Positions 51,330-60,380 are shown, numbered from the stretch's first letter. The stretch: DNA of 64,000 bases from Burkholderia diffusa (GCF_902499115.1 NZ_CABVPN010000013.1:124001-188000), one strand, 5' to 3'. A program made the numbers and translations. Notes: a model not told the origin generated them from the letters alone.

Positions 51330-51679
51330 GTTGTTCTCTCGGCTCGGATGGCGCGACATCGGCGCCGTGTGGATCCGACGATGCGTGTGGCACCGGACCG
51401 GCACGCACGAACATCGCTGCCAGCCGGAGGCACGCAGCCCAATGATGCACACGCCGGCATGGACGGCAAATGATGCCACGCGAAGCCGACAATTGCCTTG
51501 GGCCGGGCCCGCGATCACCGTCGCCGCGTTCGTCTGGTACGAATCGCCTCGAAACGCGTACTAAAAATCAGATTGATCTGATCGACCGGTCGCCGTCGAC
51601 TGACCACAATTTCACAACTTGCCACGCTATTCGCGCCGCGGCCGGCATCGTTGCCTGTGTCGCATCGCGTACCGCCCTC
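51330..51679. other. Intergenic region with a 16-bp inverted repeat
   Basis: The 350-nt region lies between the divergent MFS gene and the next open frame. The only clear structure is ATCAGAT-TG-ATCTGAT at 51567-51582, a possible operator. No RNA gene or coding region is supported. Confidence 0.45.
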
Positions 51680-52630
51680 ATGATCCCAACGCTCCTCGTT
51701 TCCGTCGAAGGTCCGCTTGCCCGCCCTCGTGTCGCACCGCTCGACGGCGTGCCGCCGTTCGGCCGCGAATGGACGTTCAGCGGCGCGCCCGGCACCCGAC
51801 TCGGCACGCGCTGCGCAGCCATCCTGAAGACCTCATGCATCGACGTCGGAGCACCGCATCGCGCGTGTCGCTGGCAATCGCCGCCCGCCACGCGCCCGGT
51901 GTCTGCCGGCGTACCGGACGTTGCGGCGCGCGCCGCCGGCCAGCACATCGAGCATGCCGCCGGTCGCGCGCATGACCGGCGTGCGCGGCACGCCGCCTGC
52001 TGGAGCATCGGCGCACTCGGCATCATCGGTTGGCTGATCGCCGCGCACGAGCCGTTACCGGGTTTCGCGCCTGCGCCCGCGACGCAGATCGTTGGCGTCG
52101 TGCCGGAGCATGCCGTGCAGTCCATGGGTGCCGTGCAAACGGCAGCGGTGGCGCCCGCCATGCCGACCGTCGCACCGGCGCAGCCCGTCGCAGCGCGGCC
52201 GTTTGCGACGCATTCCACAGGCGCGCCCGTCACACGCGGCGCGACGACCCATCCAGCGCCGCGACGCTCCGAGACGACACCGAACGTTCAGCGCGTCGCC
52301 ATCGCAGCGCCGCCGACGCCGCATCGGCCGGCCCACAGGCGCACGACAACGGCACGCGTGCACGCACCTTCCGCGCCGCGACTCGCCGCGCGCCCATCGG
52401 TCACGCGCCACGCGTCGCGCACGCCGACACCCGATCGCGTCGGTTCGCCTGCGCATCCCGGAGCCCCGCTCGACCCGCTCGACGACCCGCTCACGCTTAT
52501 CGCGATGGTGAACGCGCTGCACCCCGATCGCGCGGCACCGGCGGCCGACGCGCCCGGCGCCGGTTTCGACTGGACAGCACAACTGTCCCACCGCCGCCTG
52601 ACCGACGGACCGGATACGCTCATCCGCTGA
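51680..52630 (+). CDS. Hypothetical Pro/Ala-rich single-pass membrane protein
   Basis: The 316-residue frame has one hydrophobic segment (ACWSIGALGIIGWLIAA, about residues 110-127). A Pro/Ala/Thr/Arg-rich region follows, then a more ordered C-terminus (LDPLDDPLTLIAMVNALHPD). I do not recognise a family. A TonB- or anti-sigma-like topology (short cytoplasmic part, one helix, extended periplasmic linker) is possible. Support is the membrane segment, ordered tail and a strong terminator 13 nt after the stop. The start is uncertain; a GTG at 51899 would place the helix nearer the N-terminus. Confidence 0.5.
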   Translation: MIPTLLVSVEGPLARPRVAPLDGVPPFGREWTFSGAPGTRLGTRCAAILKTSCIDVGAPHRACRWQSPPATRPVSAGVPDVAARAAGQHIEHAAGRAHDRRARHAACWSIGALGIIGWLIAAHEPLPGFAPAPATQIVGVVPEHAVQSMGAVQTAAVAPAMPTVAPAQPVAARPFATHSTGAPVTRGATTHPAPRRSETTPNVQRVAIAAPPTPHRPAHRRTTTARVHAPSAPRLAARPSVTRHASRTPTPDRVGSPAHPGAPLDPLDDPLTLIAMVNALHPDRAAPAADAPGAGFDWTAQLSHRRLTDGPDTLIR

Positions 52631-52642
52631 CACGCACCCAAC

Positions 52643-52676
52643 AAAAAACCCGGCGAAGCAGGCTTCGCCGGGTTTT
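52643..52676. terminator. Bidirectional terminator
   Basis: AAAACCCGGCGAAG, a CAGG loop and the exact complement form a 14-bp stem with T tracts on both strands. It lies between the plus-strand hypothetical gene and the minus-strand DUF2968 gene. Confidence 0.88.
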
Positions 52677-52711
52677 CGTTCGTCCGTCCGTCGGTCGATC
52701 GCACCGAATCG

Positions 52712-53413
52712 TCACTTGTGCGCGGGCAACCCCGTTTCCGACTGCCGCTCGAGTTGCCGTACCTGCTCCTGCAGATCACGCAACTGCACCTGCGCGGCCC
52801 GCTTCTCGATCTGCAGCGCCCGCGTCTGCTCCTGCGCCGCCTTCTGCCGCTGCGCCACCGCGGCCTGCTGGTCGCGCGCGACGTTCAGATCGGCCTGCAG
52901 TTGCTGCGCGCGATTCGCCTGCAGCGCGATCACGCGTTCGAGGAACGTCTTCTGCGCCTCGAGTTCGGTGCGACGAATTTCGACGTCCGCGAGCTGCACC
53001 GTCTGCTGGACGAAGTTCGCGTACACCATCTCCGCACGGCTTTTCTCCTGCGACCTGATCACGCGCCACAGATGCTTGTCCTGAAACAGCGCGACGTAAT
53101 ACGTCATCTCGCGCGGATCGAACATCAGGCTTGCGCCATAGCTGCCGTTGTAGGTGGTGCGCATCTCGACAATTCGTCCGTCATGCAGCATCTGCGTGAG
53201 TTCGGCGACGTTGCCTTGCGCGGTGGCATCCGTGGCGGATGCCGCGGAGGCCGGTGCCGCAGTCGCGACATCGCCGCTCAGGCTCGTCACCGCGGGGCGC
53301 GTGCCCGCGACCGGCGCGGTCGCGTCGGACCACGCTGCGCCCGCGTGCGCGCAGGCGGCCAGCGCAACGATCCACGTTGCGCATCGTGCAGGGGAAAAAT
53401 CTCGGAAGACCAA
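52712..53413 (-). CDS. DUF2968 secreted coiled-coil protein
   Basis: The 233-residue protein has a signal peptide (CATWIVALAACAHAGAAWS), a DUF2968 core (GRIVEMRTTYNGSYGASLMF and YYVALFQDKHLWRVIRSQ) and a long Gln/Ala/Arg-rich coiled coil from about residue 130 to the end. The family is largely confined to Burkholderiales and has no known function. No ATG fits; TTG at 53413, with GGAGT six bases upstream, is preferred, and a TTG at 53458 would add 15 residues. Confidence 0.8.
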   Translation of the reverse strand: MVFRDFSPARCATWIVALAACAHAGAAWSDATAPVAGTRPAVTSLSGDVATAAPASAASATDATAQGNVAELTQMLHDGRIVEMRTTYNGSYGASLMFDPREMTYYVALFQDKHLWRVIRSQEKSRAEMVYANFVQQTVQLADVEIRRTELEAQKTFLERVIALQANRAQQLQADLNVARDQQAAVAQRQKAAQEQTRALQIEKRAAQVQLRDLQEQVRQLERQSETGLPAHK

Positions 53414-53527
53414 CGTCAGACTCCGGCGAACGAATCGGGAGTCGCGATTATCGTTCAAAACGAAACGGCCGCATCTCGAATTTATCGGGATGCGGCCAGC
53501 CTTCCTGCGCGGCGATACAAGAGCGGC

Positions 53528-54715
53528 TTACAGGCGGGTATCGCGAGCCGCTCGCAGGAACGCATCGAGCAGCGGCGTGCAGTCGAGCAACTCGGCGCCG
53601 CCAGCACGATGAAACTCCGGGTGCCATTGCACGCCGACGACGAACGGTGCACGCCGGTAGCGAATGCCTTCGATGATCCCGTCACCGGCCGACACGGCCT
53701 CGATGTTCAGATCGCGGCCGAGATCGCGGATCGCCTGATGGTGAATCGAGTTCACGATCGCTTCGCTGCGCCCGGGGAACATGCTCGCGAGCGTCGACGA
53801 GTCGGGGAAGCGGATGGCGTGGCGATGCTGGTCGTAATGCTCGCTGACGTGCGCATTCGCGGTCGGCACGTCCGTCGCGATGTCCTGGTACAGCGACCCG
53901 CCGAACGCGACGTTGATCAGCTGGCAGCCGCGGCACACGCCGAGCACCGGCTTGCCGGACTCGACGAACTCGTGAAACAGCTCGAGCTCGTACATGTCGC
54001 GCACGCGGTCGCCCGGCCATTCGGGGCGCGCATCCGACGCCGCGTAGGTTTGCGGCGACACGTCGGCGCCGCCTTGCAGCAGCAGGCCGTCGAGATGCTT
54101 CGCGTAGTCGCGCAGGCGGATGTTGCTCGGATGCAGCATGCCCTGGTGACCGACGGTCGGGATCATGAACACGAGCACGTCGCGCGACATCACCCAGTGC
54201 GCGATCGATTCCTCGAGATACTGCAGTGTCTTGCCGCGCAGTCCCTTCGCGCCCGGCTCCGGATGGAAGATCCGCGCCGACACGCCGATGCGCAGCGTAC
54301 GCTGCGTGATCCGCTGGCCGGCGCGATCGAAGATCCGGCGTGCGCGTGCCGCGATGATCCGCCCGAACACCGACCACGGCGTGTCGCTTTGCTTCAGGTA
54401 TGCCGGCGGCGCGTTCTGCGCGCTCGCGGGCGGCGGACGCGGCGTGTCGAAATCGGGCTGCGCGCCAAAACCGGGCGGCGCGGCACCGGGTTTCGGCGGC
54501 ACTGCACCGCCTTCGGCTGCAGCACCTGTCGTGCCTGCGGCGCCCGGGTCGGACGCCGCGGTGACCGGCGACGCACCGTCCGCCGCGACGACTTGCGCAG
54601 CGGCAGCCTGCGTGGCAGACGCCTCCGGCGTGTGCGCCGGCCTGGAACGGGGGGAATCGGTAGAAGCGGAAGAGGTGCCGGGCAGACCGGCCGGGGAAGG
54701 CGTGATTTCGCTCAT
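53528..54715 (-). CDS. Class I glutamine amidotransferase-type hydrolase (peptidase C26, PuuD-like)
   Basis: The 395-residue protein has a peptidase C26 domain from about 140 to 390. The catalytic Cys lies in VLGVCRGCQLINVAFGG (near 262) and the His in VVGVQWHPEFH (near 362). In the PuuD group such enzymes cleave gamma-glutamyl-GABA in putrescine breakdown, but the substrate here is not proven. The first 125 residues form a Pro/Ala/Gly-rich low-complexity extension not found in PuuD. It is divergent from the gntR-amidase pair. Confidence 0.85.
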   Translation of the reverse strand: MSEITPSPAGLPGTSSASTDSPRSRPAHTPEASATQAAAAQVVAADGASPVTAASDPGAAGTTGAAAEGGAVPPKPGAAPPGFGAQPDFDTPRPPPASAQNAPPAYLKQSDTPWSVFGRIIAARARRIFDRAGQRITQRTLRIGVSARIFHPEPGAKGLRGKTLQYLEESIAHWVMSRDVLVFMIPTVGHQGMLHPSNIRLRDYAKHLDGLLLQGGADVSPQTYAASDARPEWPGDRVRDMYELELFHEFVESGKPVLGVCRGCQLINVAFGGSLYQDIATDVPTANAHVSEHYDQHRHAIRFPDSSTLASMFPGRSEAIVNSIHHQAIRDLGRDLNIEAVSAGDGIIEGIRYRRAPFVVGVQWHPEFHRAGGAELLDCTPLLDAFLRAARDTRL

Positions 54716-54900
54716 GACGATGGTCTGGTACGTCGCTCGCGCGTGGTGGATTGACGAGGATTCATTATGCTTCAGTGCACGATCGCGCGGTAAACGAGCA
54801 ACATCCTGTCGATATTGTTGCAACTCATCGCATCCGCCGCCAGGCGTATCACCGGACCCCTTCGACGATATCGATCGTCACCCGGGCAAACTGGACATCA

Positions 54901-54912
54901 GTGATATATCAC
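54901..54912. promoter_or_regulatory. Putative operator palindrome GTGATATATCAC
   Basis: The perfect 12-bp palindrome lies in an AT-rich patch (GTGATATATCACAATAATAT) in the divergent region between the C26 hydrolase gene and gntR, about 80 nt before the gntR start. It is a plausible site for the GntR protein; the assignment is inference. Confidence 0.45.
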
Positions 54913-54992
54913 AATAATATTCATGAATCGCCCACGCTACCGATCGCCCGCGCCATGATCGCGCCCTGCCTGGCCACCGCGCCGCCGCCCGC

Positions 54993-55673
54993 ATGAACGC
55001 CCTGACCGACGTCCTCCACGACCGGCCCGCCGCATCGGCCGTCAGCCTCGCCGACCGCGCGTACGCGCTGATCCAGCGCGACATCATCACGATGCGCCTG
55101 AAGCCCGGCGCCGCGCTCAACGAAGCCGACCTCGTCGCCCGCACCGGCATCGGCCGCACGCCCGTCCACCAGGCCGTCCACCGGCTGGTGCTCGAAGGGC
55201 TGCTGTCCGTGATGCCGCGCAAGGGGTTGATGGTGCAGCCGCTGTCGCTCGACGACATCGTCGCGGTGATCGACGTGCGCCGCATCAACGAAGCGCATTG
55301 CGTCGAACTCGCCGCCCGCCATGCGACGCCCGACGATCTCGCGCGCATGGCCGCGCTGCTCGACGACGGGCAGGCCTGCGTCGACGCGCACGACGTCGAG
55401 GGCATGATGGAACTCGACCGCGCGTTTCATCAGGCGATCGCCGCAGCGGCACGCAACACCGTGCTCGCGGAGATCCTGCGCGCGCTGCACGAACGCTCGC
55501 TGCGCTTCTGGTTCGTCACGCTGTCCGAGCCGCACCACCTGTCCGACGTCCAGCGCGAACACCTCGAATTGTTCGAACGGCTGTCCGCGCGCGATGCCGC
55601 CGGCGCGCGCACGGCCGTCGAACGCCATATCGATTCGTTTCGCGCCACTCTTGTCCAACGTCTTCGCCCCTGA
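54993..55673 (+). CDS. GntR-family transcriptional regulator (FadR/FCD type)
   Basis: The 226-residue regulator has an N-terminal winged helix-turn-helix (AYALIQRDIITMRLKPGAAL, then LVARTGIGRTPVHQAVHRLVLEGLL). A C-terminal all-helical FCD ligand domain covers about 90-215, with the metal-binding pattern DRAFHQAIAAAARN and a later His pair. It lies 7 nt upstream of the amidase and probably controls it and perhaps the divergent hydrolase. The effector is unknown. Confidence 0.92.
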   Translation: MNALTDVLHDRPAASAVSLADRAYALIQRDIITMRLKPGAALNEADLVARTGIGRTPVHQAVHRLVLEGLLSVMPRKGLMVQPLSLDDIVAVIDVRRINEAHCVELAARHATPDDLARMAALLDDGQACVDAHDVEGMMELDRAFHQAIAAAARNTVLAEILRALHERSLRFWFVTLSEPHHLSDVQREHLELFERLSARDAAGARTAVERHIDSFRATLVQRLRP

Positions 55674-55680
55674 ACCGCCC

Positions 55681-57057
55681 ATGACCACCTTCACGCCCTT
55701 CCCTCCGCTCGCCCAGCTCGCCGCCGACCTCGCCGCCGGCCGGACCACGAGCCGCGCGCTCGTCGACGTCGCGCTCGACCGGATCGCCGATCCGTCCGGC
55801 CAGGGTGCCGCCGTCTTTACGGAAGTCGACGCCGACAACGCGCGCGCGGCCGCCGATGCCCACGACCGCCTGCGTGCCGCGGGCACCGTGCTGTCGCCGC
55901 TCGCGGGCATCCCCGTGTCGGTCAAGGATTTGTTCGACGTCGCGGGCCAGGTGACGCGCGCCGGCTCGCGCGTGCTCGACGGCGCACCGCCCGCCAAGGC
56001 CGACGCGGTGGCCGTCGCGCGGCTCAAGCGCGCGGGCGCGGTGCTGGTCGGCCGCACCAACATGAGCGAGTTCGCGTTCTCGGGGCTCGGCCTGAATCCG
56101 CACTTCGGCACGCCGCGCTCACCGTACCGCCGCGACGTGCCGGGCGACGCGCGGATTGCCGGCGGCTCGTCGTCCGGCGCGGCCGCGTCCGTCGCCGACG
56201 GGATGGCGGCCGTCGCGCTCGGCACCGACACCGGCGGCTCGATCCGCATTCCGGCCGCGCTGTGCGGGCTCACGGGCTTCAAGCCGACCGCGAGCCGGAT
56301 CCCGACGCAAGGCGGCGTGCCGCTGTCGACCACGCTCGACTCGTTCGGCCCGATCGGCCTGACGGTCGCCTGTTGCGCGCTCGTCGACCGCATGCTCGCG
56401 GGCCTCGAGCCGCACGTACCGGCCGCGCGGCCGCTCGAAGGCGTGCGGCTCGGCGTGCTGACCAACTATGTGACGGACGGCGTCGATGCCGATGTCGCCG
56501 CCGCGCTCGACGCCTCGCTGAAGCACCTCGAAGCCGCCGGCGCGATCGTCACGGAAGTGCGCTTTTCCGCGCTCGACCGGTTGCCGGACATCAACCGCTT
56601 CGGCTTCTCGCCGATCGAGGCATACGCGTGGCATCGCCCGCTGCTCGCGCAGCACCGCGACCAATACGACCCGCGCGTGCTTTCGCGCATCCTGAAGGGC
56701 GAGCCGGCGAGCGCGGCCGACTATCTCGACCTGCTCGCCGCCCGCCAGGCGATGCTGGAGGAAGCGGCGCACACGGTCTGGTCGCGCTTCGACGCGCTCG
56801 TCGCGCCGACGGTGCCCGTCGTGCCGCCGCGCATCGCCGAACTCGAAGCGGACGATGCTGCCTTTACGCGCACCAACGCGCTGATCCTTCGCAACCCGAG
56901 CGCGTTCAACTTCCTCGACGCCTGCGCGCTGTCGCTGCCGTGCCATCCGCGCGACACGGCACCGGTCGGCCTGATGCTCGCGGCCGCGCCGCATCGCGAC
57001 GACGCGCTGCTCGCGATCGGCCAGGCGGTCGAAGCCGTGCTGAACACGATCCGGTGA
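55681..57057 (+). CDS. Amidase (amidase signature family)
   Basis: The 458-residue enzyme has the complete Ser-cisSer-Lys triad: Lys82 in PVSVKDLFDV, Ser163 in AGGSSSGAAAS and the nucleophile Ser187 in TDTGGSIRIPAALCGLTGFK. It resembles Asp/Glu-tRNA amidotransferase subunit A but stands alone with a GntR regulator, so a catabolic amidase (possibly aryl- or acylamide hydrolysis) is more likely than GatA. The start at 55681 lies 7 nt after gntR. Confidence 0.87.
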   Translation: MTTFTPFPPLAQLAADLAAGRTTSRALVDVALDRIADPSGQGAAVFTEVDADNARAAADAHDRLRAAGTVLSPLAGIPVSVKDLFDVAGQVTRAGSRVLDGAPPAKADAVAVARLKRAGAVLVGRTNMSEFAFSGLGLNPHFGTPRSPYRRDVPGDARIAGGSSSGAAASVADGMAAVALGTDTGGSIRIPAALCGLTGFKPTASRIPTQGGVPLSTTLDSFGPIGLTVACCALVDRMLAGLEPHVPAARPLEGVRLGVLTNYVTDGVDADVAAALDASLKHLEAAGAIVTEVRFSALDRLPDINRFGFSPIEAYAWHRPLLAQHRDQYDPRVLSRILKGEPASAADYLDLLAARQAMLEEAAHTVWSRFDALVAPTVPVVPPRIAELEADDAAFTRTNALILRNPSAFNFLDACALSLPCHPRDTAPVGLMLAAAPHRDDALLAIGQAVEAVLNTIR

Positions 57058-57206
57058 CCGCACGGACGCAATGACGGCGGAAGGTGCCCCGGACGAAGTG
57101 GCTGCGGCGGGGTGCCGCATGCGCGCTGTCAGTTTCGTGCCAGATCGTTCGCGCTAAAATCGCGCGATTGTTTATCGGACCGACCAACGACAGGAATCCC
57201 GCCGAC

Positions 57207-57719
57207 ATGAACGACTCCACGCTCGCACTCCGCCGTGAACGCCGCCTGCTGATGCTGCTCGGATGGGTGTGCATCGCCCTGCTGGCCGGCGCGCTTTATC
57301 TGCAGTACGTGAAGAACGAAGATCCGTGCCCGCTGTGCATCATCCAGCGCTACTTCTTCGCGGCGATCGGGATCTTCGCGTTCCTGGCGGCCGGGATGCG
57401 CAACTGGCGCGGCATCTGGGTGCTCGAGCTGCTGATCGCGATCGCCGCGGCCGGCGGCGTCGGCACCGCCGCGCGGCACCTTTCGATCCAGATGAATCCG
57501 GGCTTCAGCTGCGGCTTCGACACGTTGCAACCGATCGTCGACAGCCTGCCGCCCGCCCAGTGGTTCCCCGGCATGTTCAAGGTCGCCGGCCTGTGCGAGA
57601 CCGTCTACCCGCCTATCTTCGGCATCCTGCTGCCCGGCTGGGCGCTGATCGGCTTCGCCGCGATCCTGATTCCCGTCGCCTCGAGCCTCTGGCGCCATCG
57701 CCGCAAGCTGGCAGGCTGA
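57207..57719 (+). CDS. dsbB: Disulfide bond formation protein B
   Basis: DsbB reoxidises periplasmic DsbA and passes electrons to ubiquinone. The 170-residue inner-membrane protein has four transmembrane segments and both redox pairs: Cys41/Cys44 in DPCPLCIIQRYFF and Cys102/Cys130 (GFSCGFD and AGLCETVYPP). The start at 57207 gives the normal short cytoplasmic N-terminus; the frame extends upstream without support. Confidence 0.96.
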   Translation: MNDSTLALRRERRLLMLLGWVCIALLAGALYLQYVKNEDPCPLCIIQRYFFAAIGIFAFLAAGMRNWRGIWVLELLIAIAAAGGVGTAARHLSIQMNPGFSCGFDTLQPIVDSLPPAQWFPGMFKVAGLCETVYPPIFGILLPGWALIGFAAILIPVASSLWRHRRKLAG

Positions 57720-58125
57720 CCGGACGCGCCACGTTCCGGCCGACCGGTCGAGGCCGCGCAGGCGCTTCGCCCTGCTCACCCGGCTGCACCGGCGCAGCCC
57801 CACGCGGCCGCACATGCCGGCCGCGCGTAAACACCTACCCCGCCGCAACCCGGATTTCCGGGCGAACGCACCTCACGCGACAGCCGCGCGCACGCCCCGC
57901 CGCGCATGCGTTTCGGCCCGATGCCCGTGCATCGGCGCCCCGATCCCGCACGGCGGGCCTATGATCGACATGATCGCCGTCTGATAGCCCGGATCACCGC
58001 CCGGCAATGTTTCCGCCGCCTTGCGGTGCTATCTTCGCGACTGGATGGCGATCTACGTGCGCGAGGCCAGTTGCCTCACCTCCTGCGTAACGCGCGCCCG
58101 ATCCGCAATGTCGACTGGATTCATC
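57720..58125 (+). other. Intergenic region downstream of dsbB
   Basis: About 400 nt without a supported gene lies between dsbB and the possible xdhA remnant. Open frames here are Arg/Pro-rich and resemble nothing I know. I see no terminator with a T tract, RNA gene or repeat. In most Burkholderia I would expect xdhA to begin near the end of this stretch. Confidence 0.4.
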
Positions 58126-58332
58126 ATGACAACGCAAACCATCCGCATCCGTCACCCTCATGGCGTCCGCACGTCCCGCGGCGTCGTTCGCGCGCGCCTT
58201 CGGCGCACGGCCACCGCACCGAATTCGCAGTCGGGCAGCCGGCCCGCGTCGCTTTCGTCCGCCCTCGTTGCCGCGGCGCCCGCCACCCCGCGCCGCCCGT
58301 CGTGCCGCGTCGTCCCGACCGGAGCGTGCTGA
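58126..58332 (+). pseudogene. Possible N-terminal remnant of xdhA fused to non-homologous sequence
   Basis: An open frame of 68 residues begins MTTQTIRIRHPHGVRTS, which resembles the start of the xanthine dehydrogenase small subunit (XdhA, typically MTTQTIRFYHRG-like). It continues as Arg/Ala/Pro-rich sequence with no [2Fe-2S] motif. Its stop overlaps the xdhC ATG (TGATG). The simplest reading is a deletion that removed most of xdhA and all of xdhB. The similarity is short and judged from memory. Confidence 0.35.
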
Positions 58333-59318
58333 TGGAAGCCTGGCTCGGCGATCTGCAGCAGTTGCTCGCGCACGGCGAAGCGGCCGTGCTGGTGACGGTG
58401 GCGCACACCGACGGCTCCGCGCCGCGCGAGGCCGGCACCAAGATGCTCGTCACGCGCGACACGGCCCGCCATACGATCGGCGGCGGTCATCTGGAATGGA
58501 AGGCGATCGAGATCGCGCGGCACCTGCTGAAGGACGGCGCGCACGTGCCCCACGCACGCCGGCTCGAACGGCTCGCGCTCGGCCCGAGCCTCGGCCAGTG
58601 CTGCGGCGGCGCGGTCGTGCTCGCGTTCGAGCGGCTCGACGTCGGCGACCTCGGCTGGATCATGTCGCTCTCCAAGCGCGTCGCGGCGGGCGCCGCAACC
58701 GTGCGTAGCGTATCATTCGGCCCCTCGCCGGGTGCGCCGCTGCTGAGCGAGCCCGAATCGCCCGCGGCGCGCGCCGATTGCCTGCTGTGGGAAACCGGTG
58801 GCGTATCGCTGATGACCGAAACGATCGCGCCGTATGCGTTCCCCGTCGTGCTGTTCGGCGCGGGACACATCGGCACCGCGCTCGTGAAGGTGCTGGCGAC
58901 GCTGCCATGCCACGTGCACTGGATCGACGGACCCGACGCGGTGTTCCCGCCGACCGACGCACTCGCCGGGATCGGCAATCTCGCGATCGACGCGGTGGCC
59001 AGCCCGGCCGATGCCGTCGATACGGCGCCGCCGCATGCGTACTTCGTCGTGATGACGCACGACCACGCACTCGATTTCGTGCTGGCCGAGCGCATCCTGC
59101 GGCGCGGCGACTATGCATACTTCGGGATGACCGGCTCGCGCACCAAGCGCGTGCAGTTCGATCATCGGCTGGCGGCGATCGGCATCGACCCGGCCCAGGT
59201 CGCGCGGATGCGCTGCCCGATCGGCGTCGAAGGCATCATCGACAAGGCGCCCGAAGTGATCGCGATCTCGGTGGCCGCGCAGTTGCTGCAGGCCGTCGAG
59301 GCGAACGCACCCGCCTAG
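58332..59318 (+). CDS. xdhC: Xanthine dehydrogenase accessory protein XdhC
   Basis: XdhC binds molybdenum cofactor, promotes its sulfuration and inserts it into XdhB. The 328-residue protein has the N-terminal XdhC/CoxI domain (VLVTVAHTDGSAPREAGTKM, near 19, and ALGPSLGQCCGGAVVLAFE). A C-terminal Rossmann-like domain holds VVLFGAGHIGTALVKVLATL. xdhA and xdhB are absent upstream, so this chaperone seems to lack its usual client here. The gene heads the xdhC-add-guaD purine series. Confidence 0.93.
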   Translation: MEAWLGDLQQLLAHGEAAVLVTVAHTDGSAPREAGTKMLVTRDTARHTIGGGHLEWKAIEIARHLLKDGAHVPHARRLERLALGPSLGQCCGGAVVLAFERLDVGDLGWIMSLSKRVAAGAATVRSVSFGPSPGAPLLSEPESPAARADCLLWETGGVSLMTETIAPYAFPVVLFGAGHIGTALVKVLATLPCHVHWIDGPDAVFPPTDALAGIGNLAIDAVASPADAVDTAPPHAYFVVMTHDHALDFVLAERILRRGDYAYFGMTGSRTKRVQFDHRLAAIGIDPAQVARMRCPIGVEGIIDKAPEVIAISVAAQLLQAVEANAPA

Positions 59319-59354
59319 GCTTCCCCTACATTCTGACCGACCAAGAACAACGCC

Positions 59355-60380
59355 ATGACCCCGACATTCAAGGACAAGATTGCCCGCGCTCCGAAAGCGG
59401 AGCTGCACATCCATATCGAAGGCTCGCTCGAGCCCGAACTGATTTTCGCGCTCGCGCAGCGCAACGGCGTGAAGCTCGCGTACGAGTCGATCGACGCGCT
59501 GCGCGCCGCGTATGCGTTCACCGACCTGCAATCGTTCCTCGACATCTATTACGCCGGCGCGAGCGTGCTGCTGACCGAGCAGGATTTCTACGACATGACG
59601 GCCGCATACTGCGAACGCGCACTCGCCGACAACGTCGTCCACACCGAGCTGTTCTTCGACCCGCAGACGCACACCGAACGCGGCGTGCCGATCGAGACGG
59701 TCATTGCCGGCATCGACCGCGCGCTCGCCGATGCCGAGCAGCGCGGGCTGTCGAGCAAGCTGATCCTGTGCTTCCTGCGCCACCTGTCCGAAGACGATGC
59801 GCTCGCGACGTTCGAATCCGCGTTGCCGCTGTTCGAACGCTATCGCCACCGGCTGATCGGCGTCGGTCTCGATTCGTCCGAGCTCGGCCATCCGCCGACG
59901 AAGTTCGCGCGCGTGTTCGAGAAGGCGCGTGCGCTCGGGCTGAAGCTCGTCGCACATGCGGGCGAGGAAGGCCCGCCCGCCTACATCTACGAAGCGCTCG
60001 ACGTGCTGAAGGTCGACCGGATCGACCACGGCGTGCGCAGCATCGAGGACGCGGCGCTCGTCGAACGCCTCGCGCGCACGCGCACGGCGCTGACCGTGTG
60101 CCCGCTGTCGAACCTGAAGCTGTGCGTGTTCGACGACATGGCGAAGCACACGCTGAAGGCGCTGCTCGATCGCGGCGTCGCGGTGACGATCAACTCCGAC
60201 GATCCGGCCTATTTCGGCGGCTACGTGAACGACAACTACTTCGCGACGGTTGACGGGCTGCAGCTGACGGACGCCGAAGTGCACACCGTGATCCGCAACG
60301 GCTTCGAGGCGTCGTTCGTCGACGCCTCGCAGCGCGACGCGCTGATCGCGCGTCTCGATTCGTACTGGCAGGCCGCGTGA
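59355..60380 (+). CDS. add: Adenosine deaminase
   Basis: Add converts adenosine (or, in some bacterial members, adenine) to inosine (hypoxanthine). The 341-residue metallo-hydrolase has the zinc ligands in ELHIHIEGSLEPEL, the catalytic KLVAHAGEEGPP with His and Glu, and INSDDPAYFGG near residue 279. The DRIDHGVRSIED motif is present. Adenosine and adenine deaminases in this group are hard to separate without structure. It follows xdhC by 36 nt. Confidence 0.92.
   Translation: MTPTFKDKIARAPKAELHIHIEGSLEPELIFALAQRNGVKLAYESIDALRAAYAFTDLQSFLDIYYAGASVLLTEQDFYDMTAAYCERALADNVVHTELFFDPQTHTERGVPIETVIAGIDRALADAEQRGLSSKLILCFLRHLSEDDALATFESALPLFERYRHRLIGVGLDSSELGHPPTKFARVFEKARALGLKLVAHAGEEGPPAYIYEALDVLKVDRIDHGVRSIEDAALVERLARTRTALTVCPLSNLKLCVFDDMAKHTLKALLDRGVAVTINSDDPAYFGGYVNDNYFATVDGLQLTDAEVHTVIRNGFEASFVDASQRDALIARLDSYWQAA

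Noticed and set aside
55681..57057. Amidase as GatA of the tRNA amidotransferase
   Set aside because: gatB and gatC are not adjacent and the gene follows a GntR regulator, so a stand-alone amidase is more likely.
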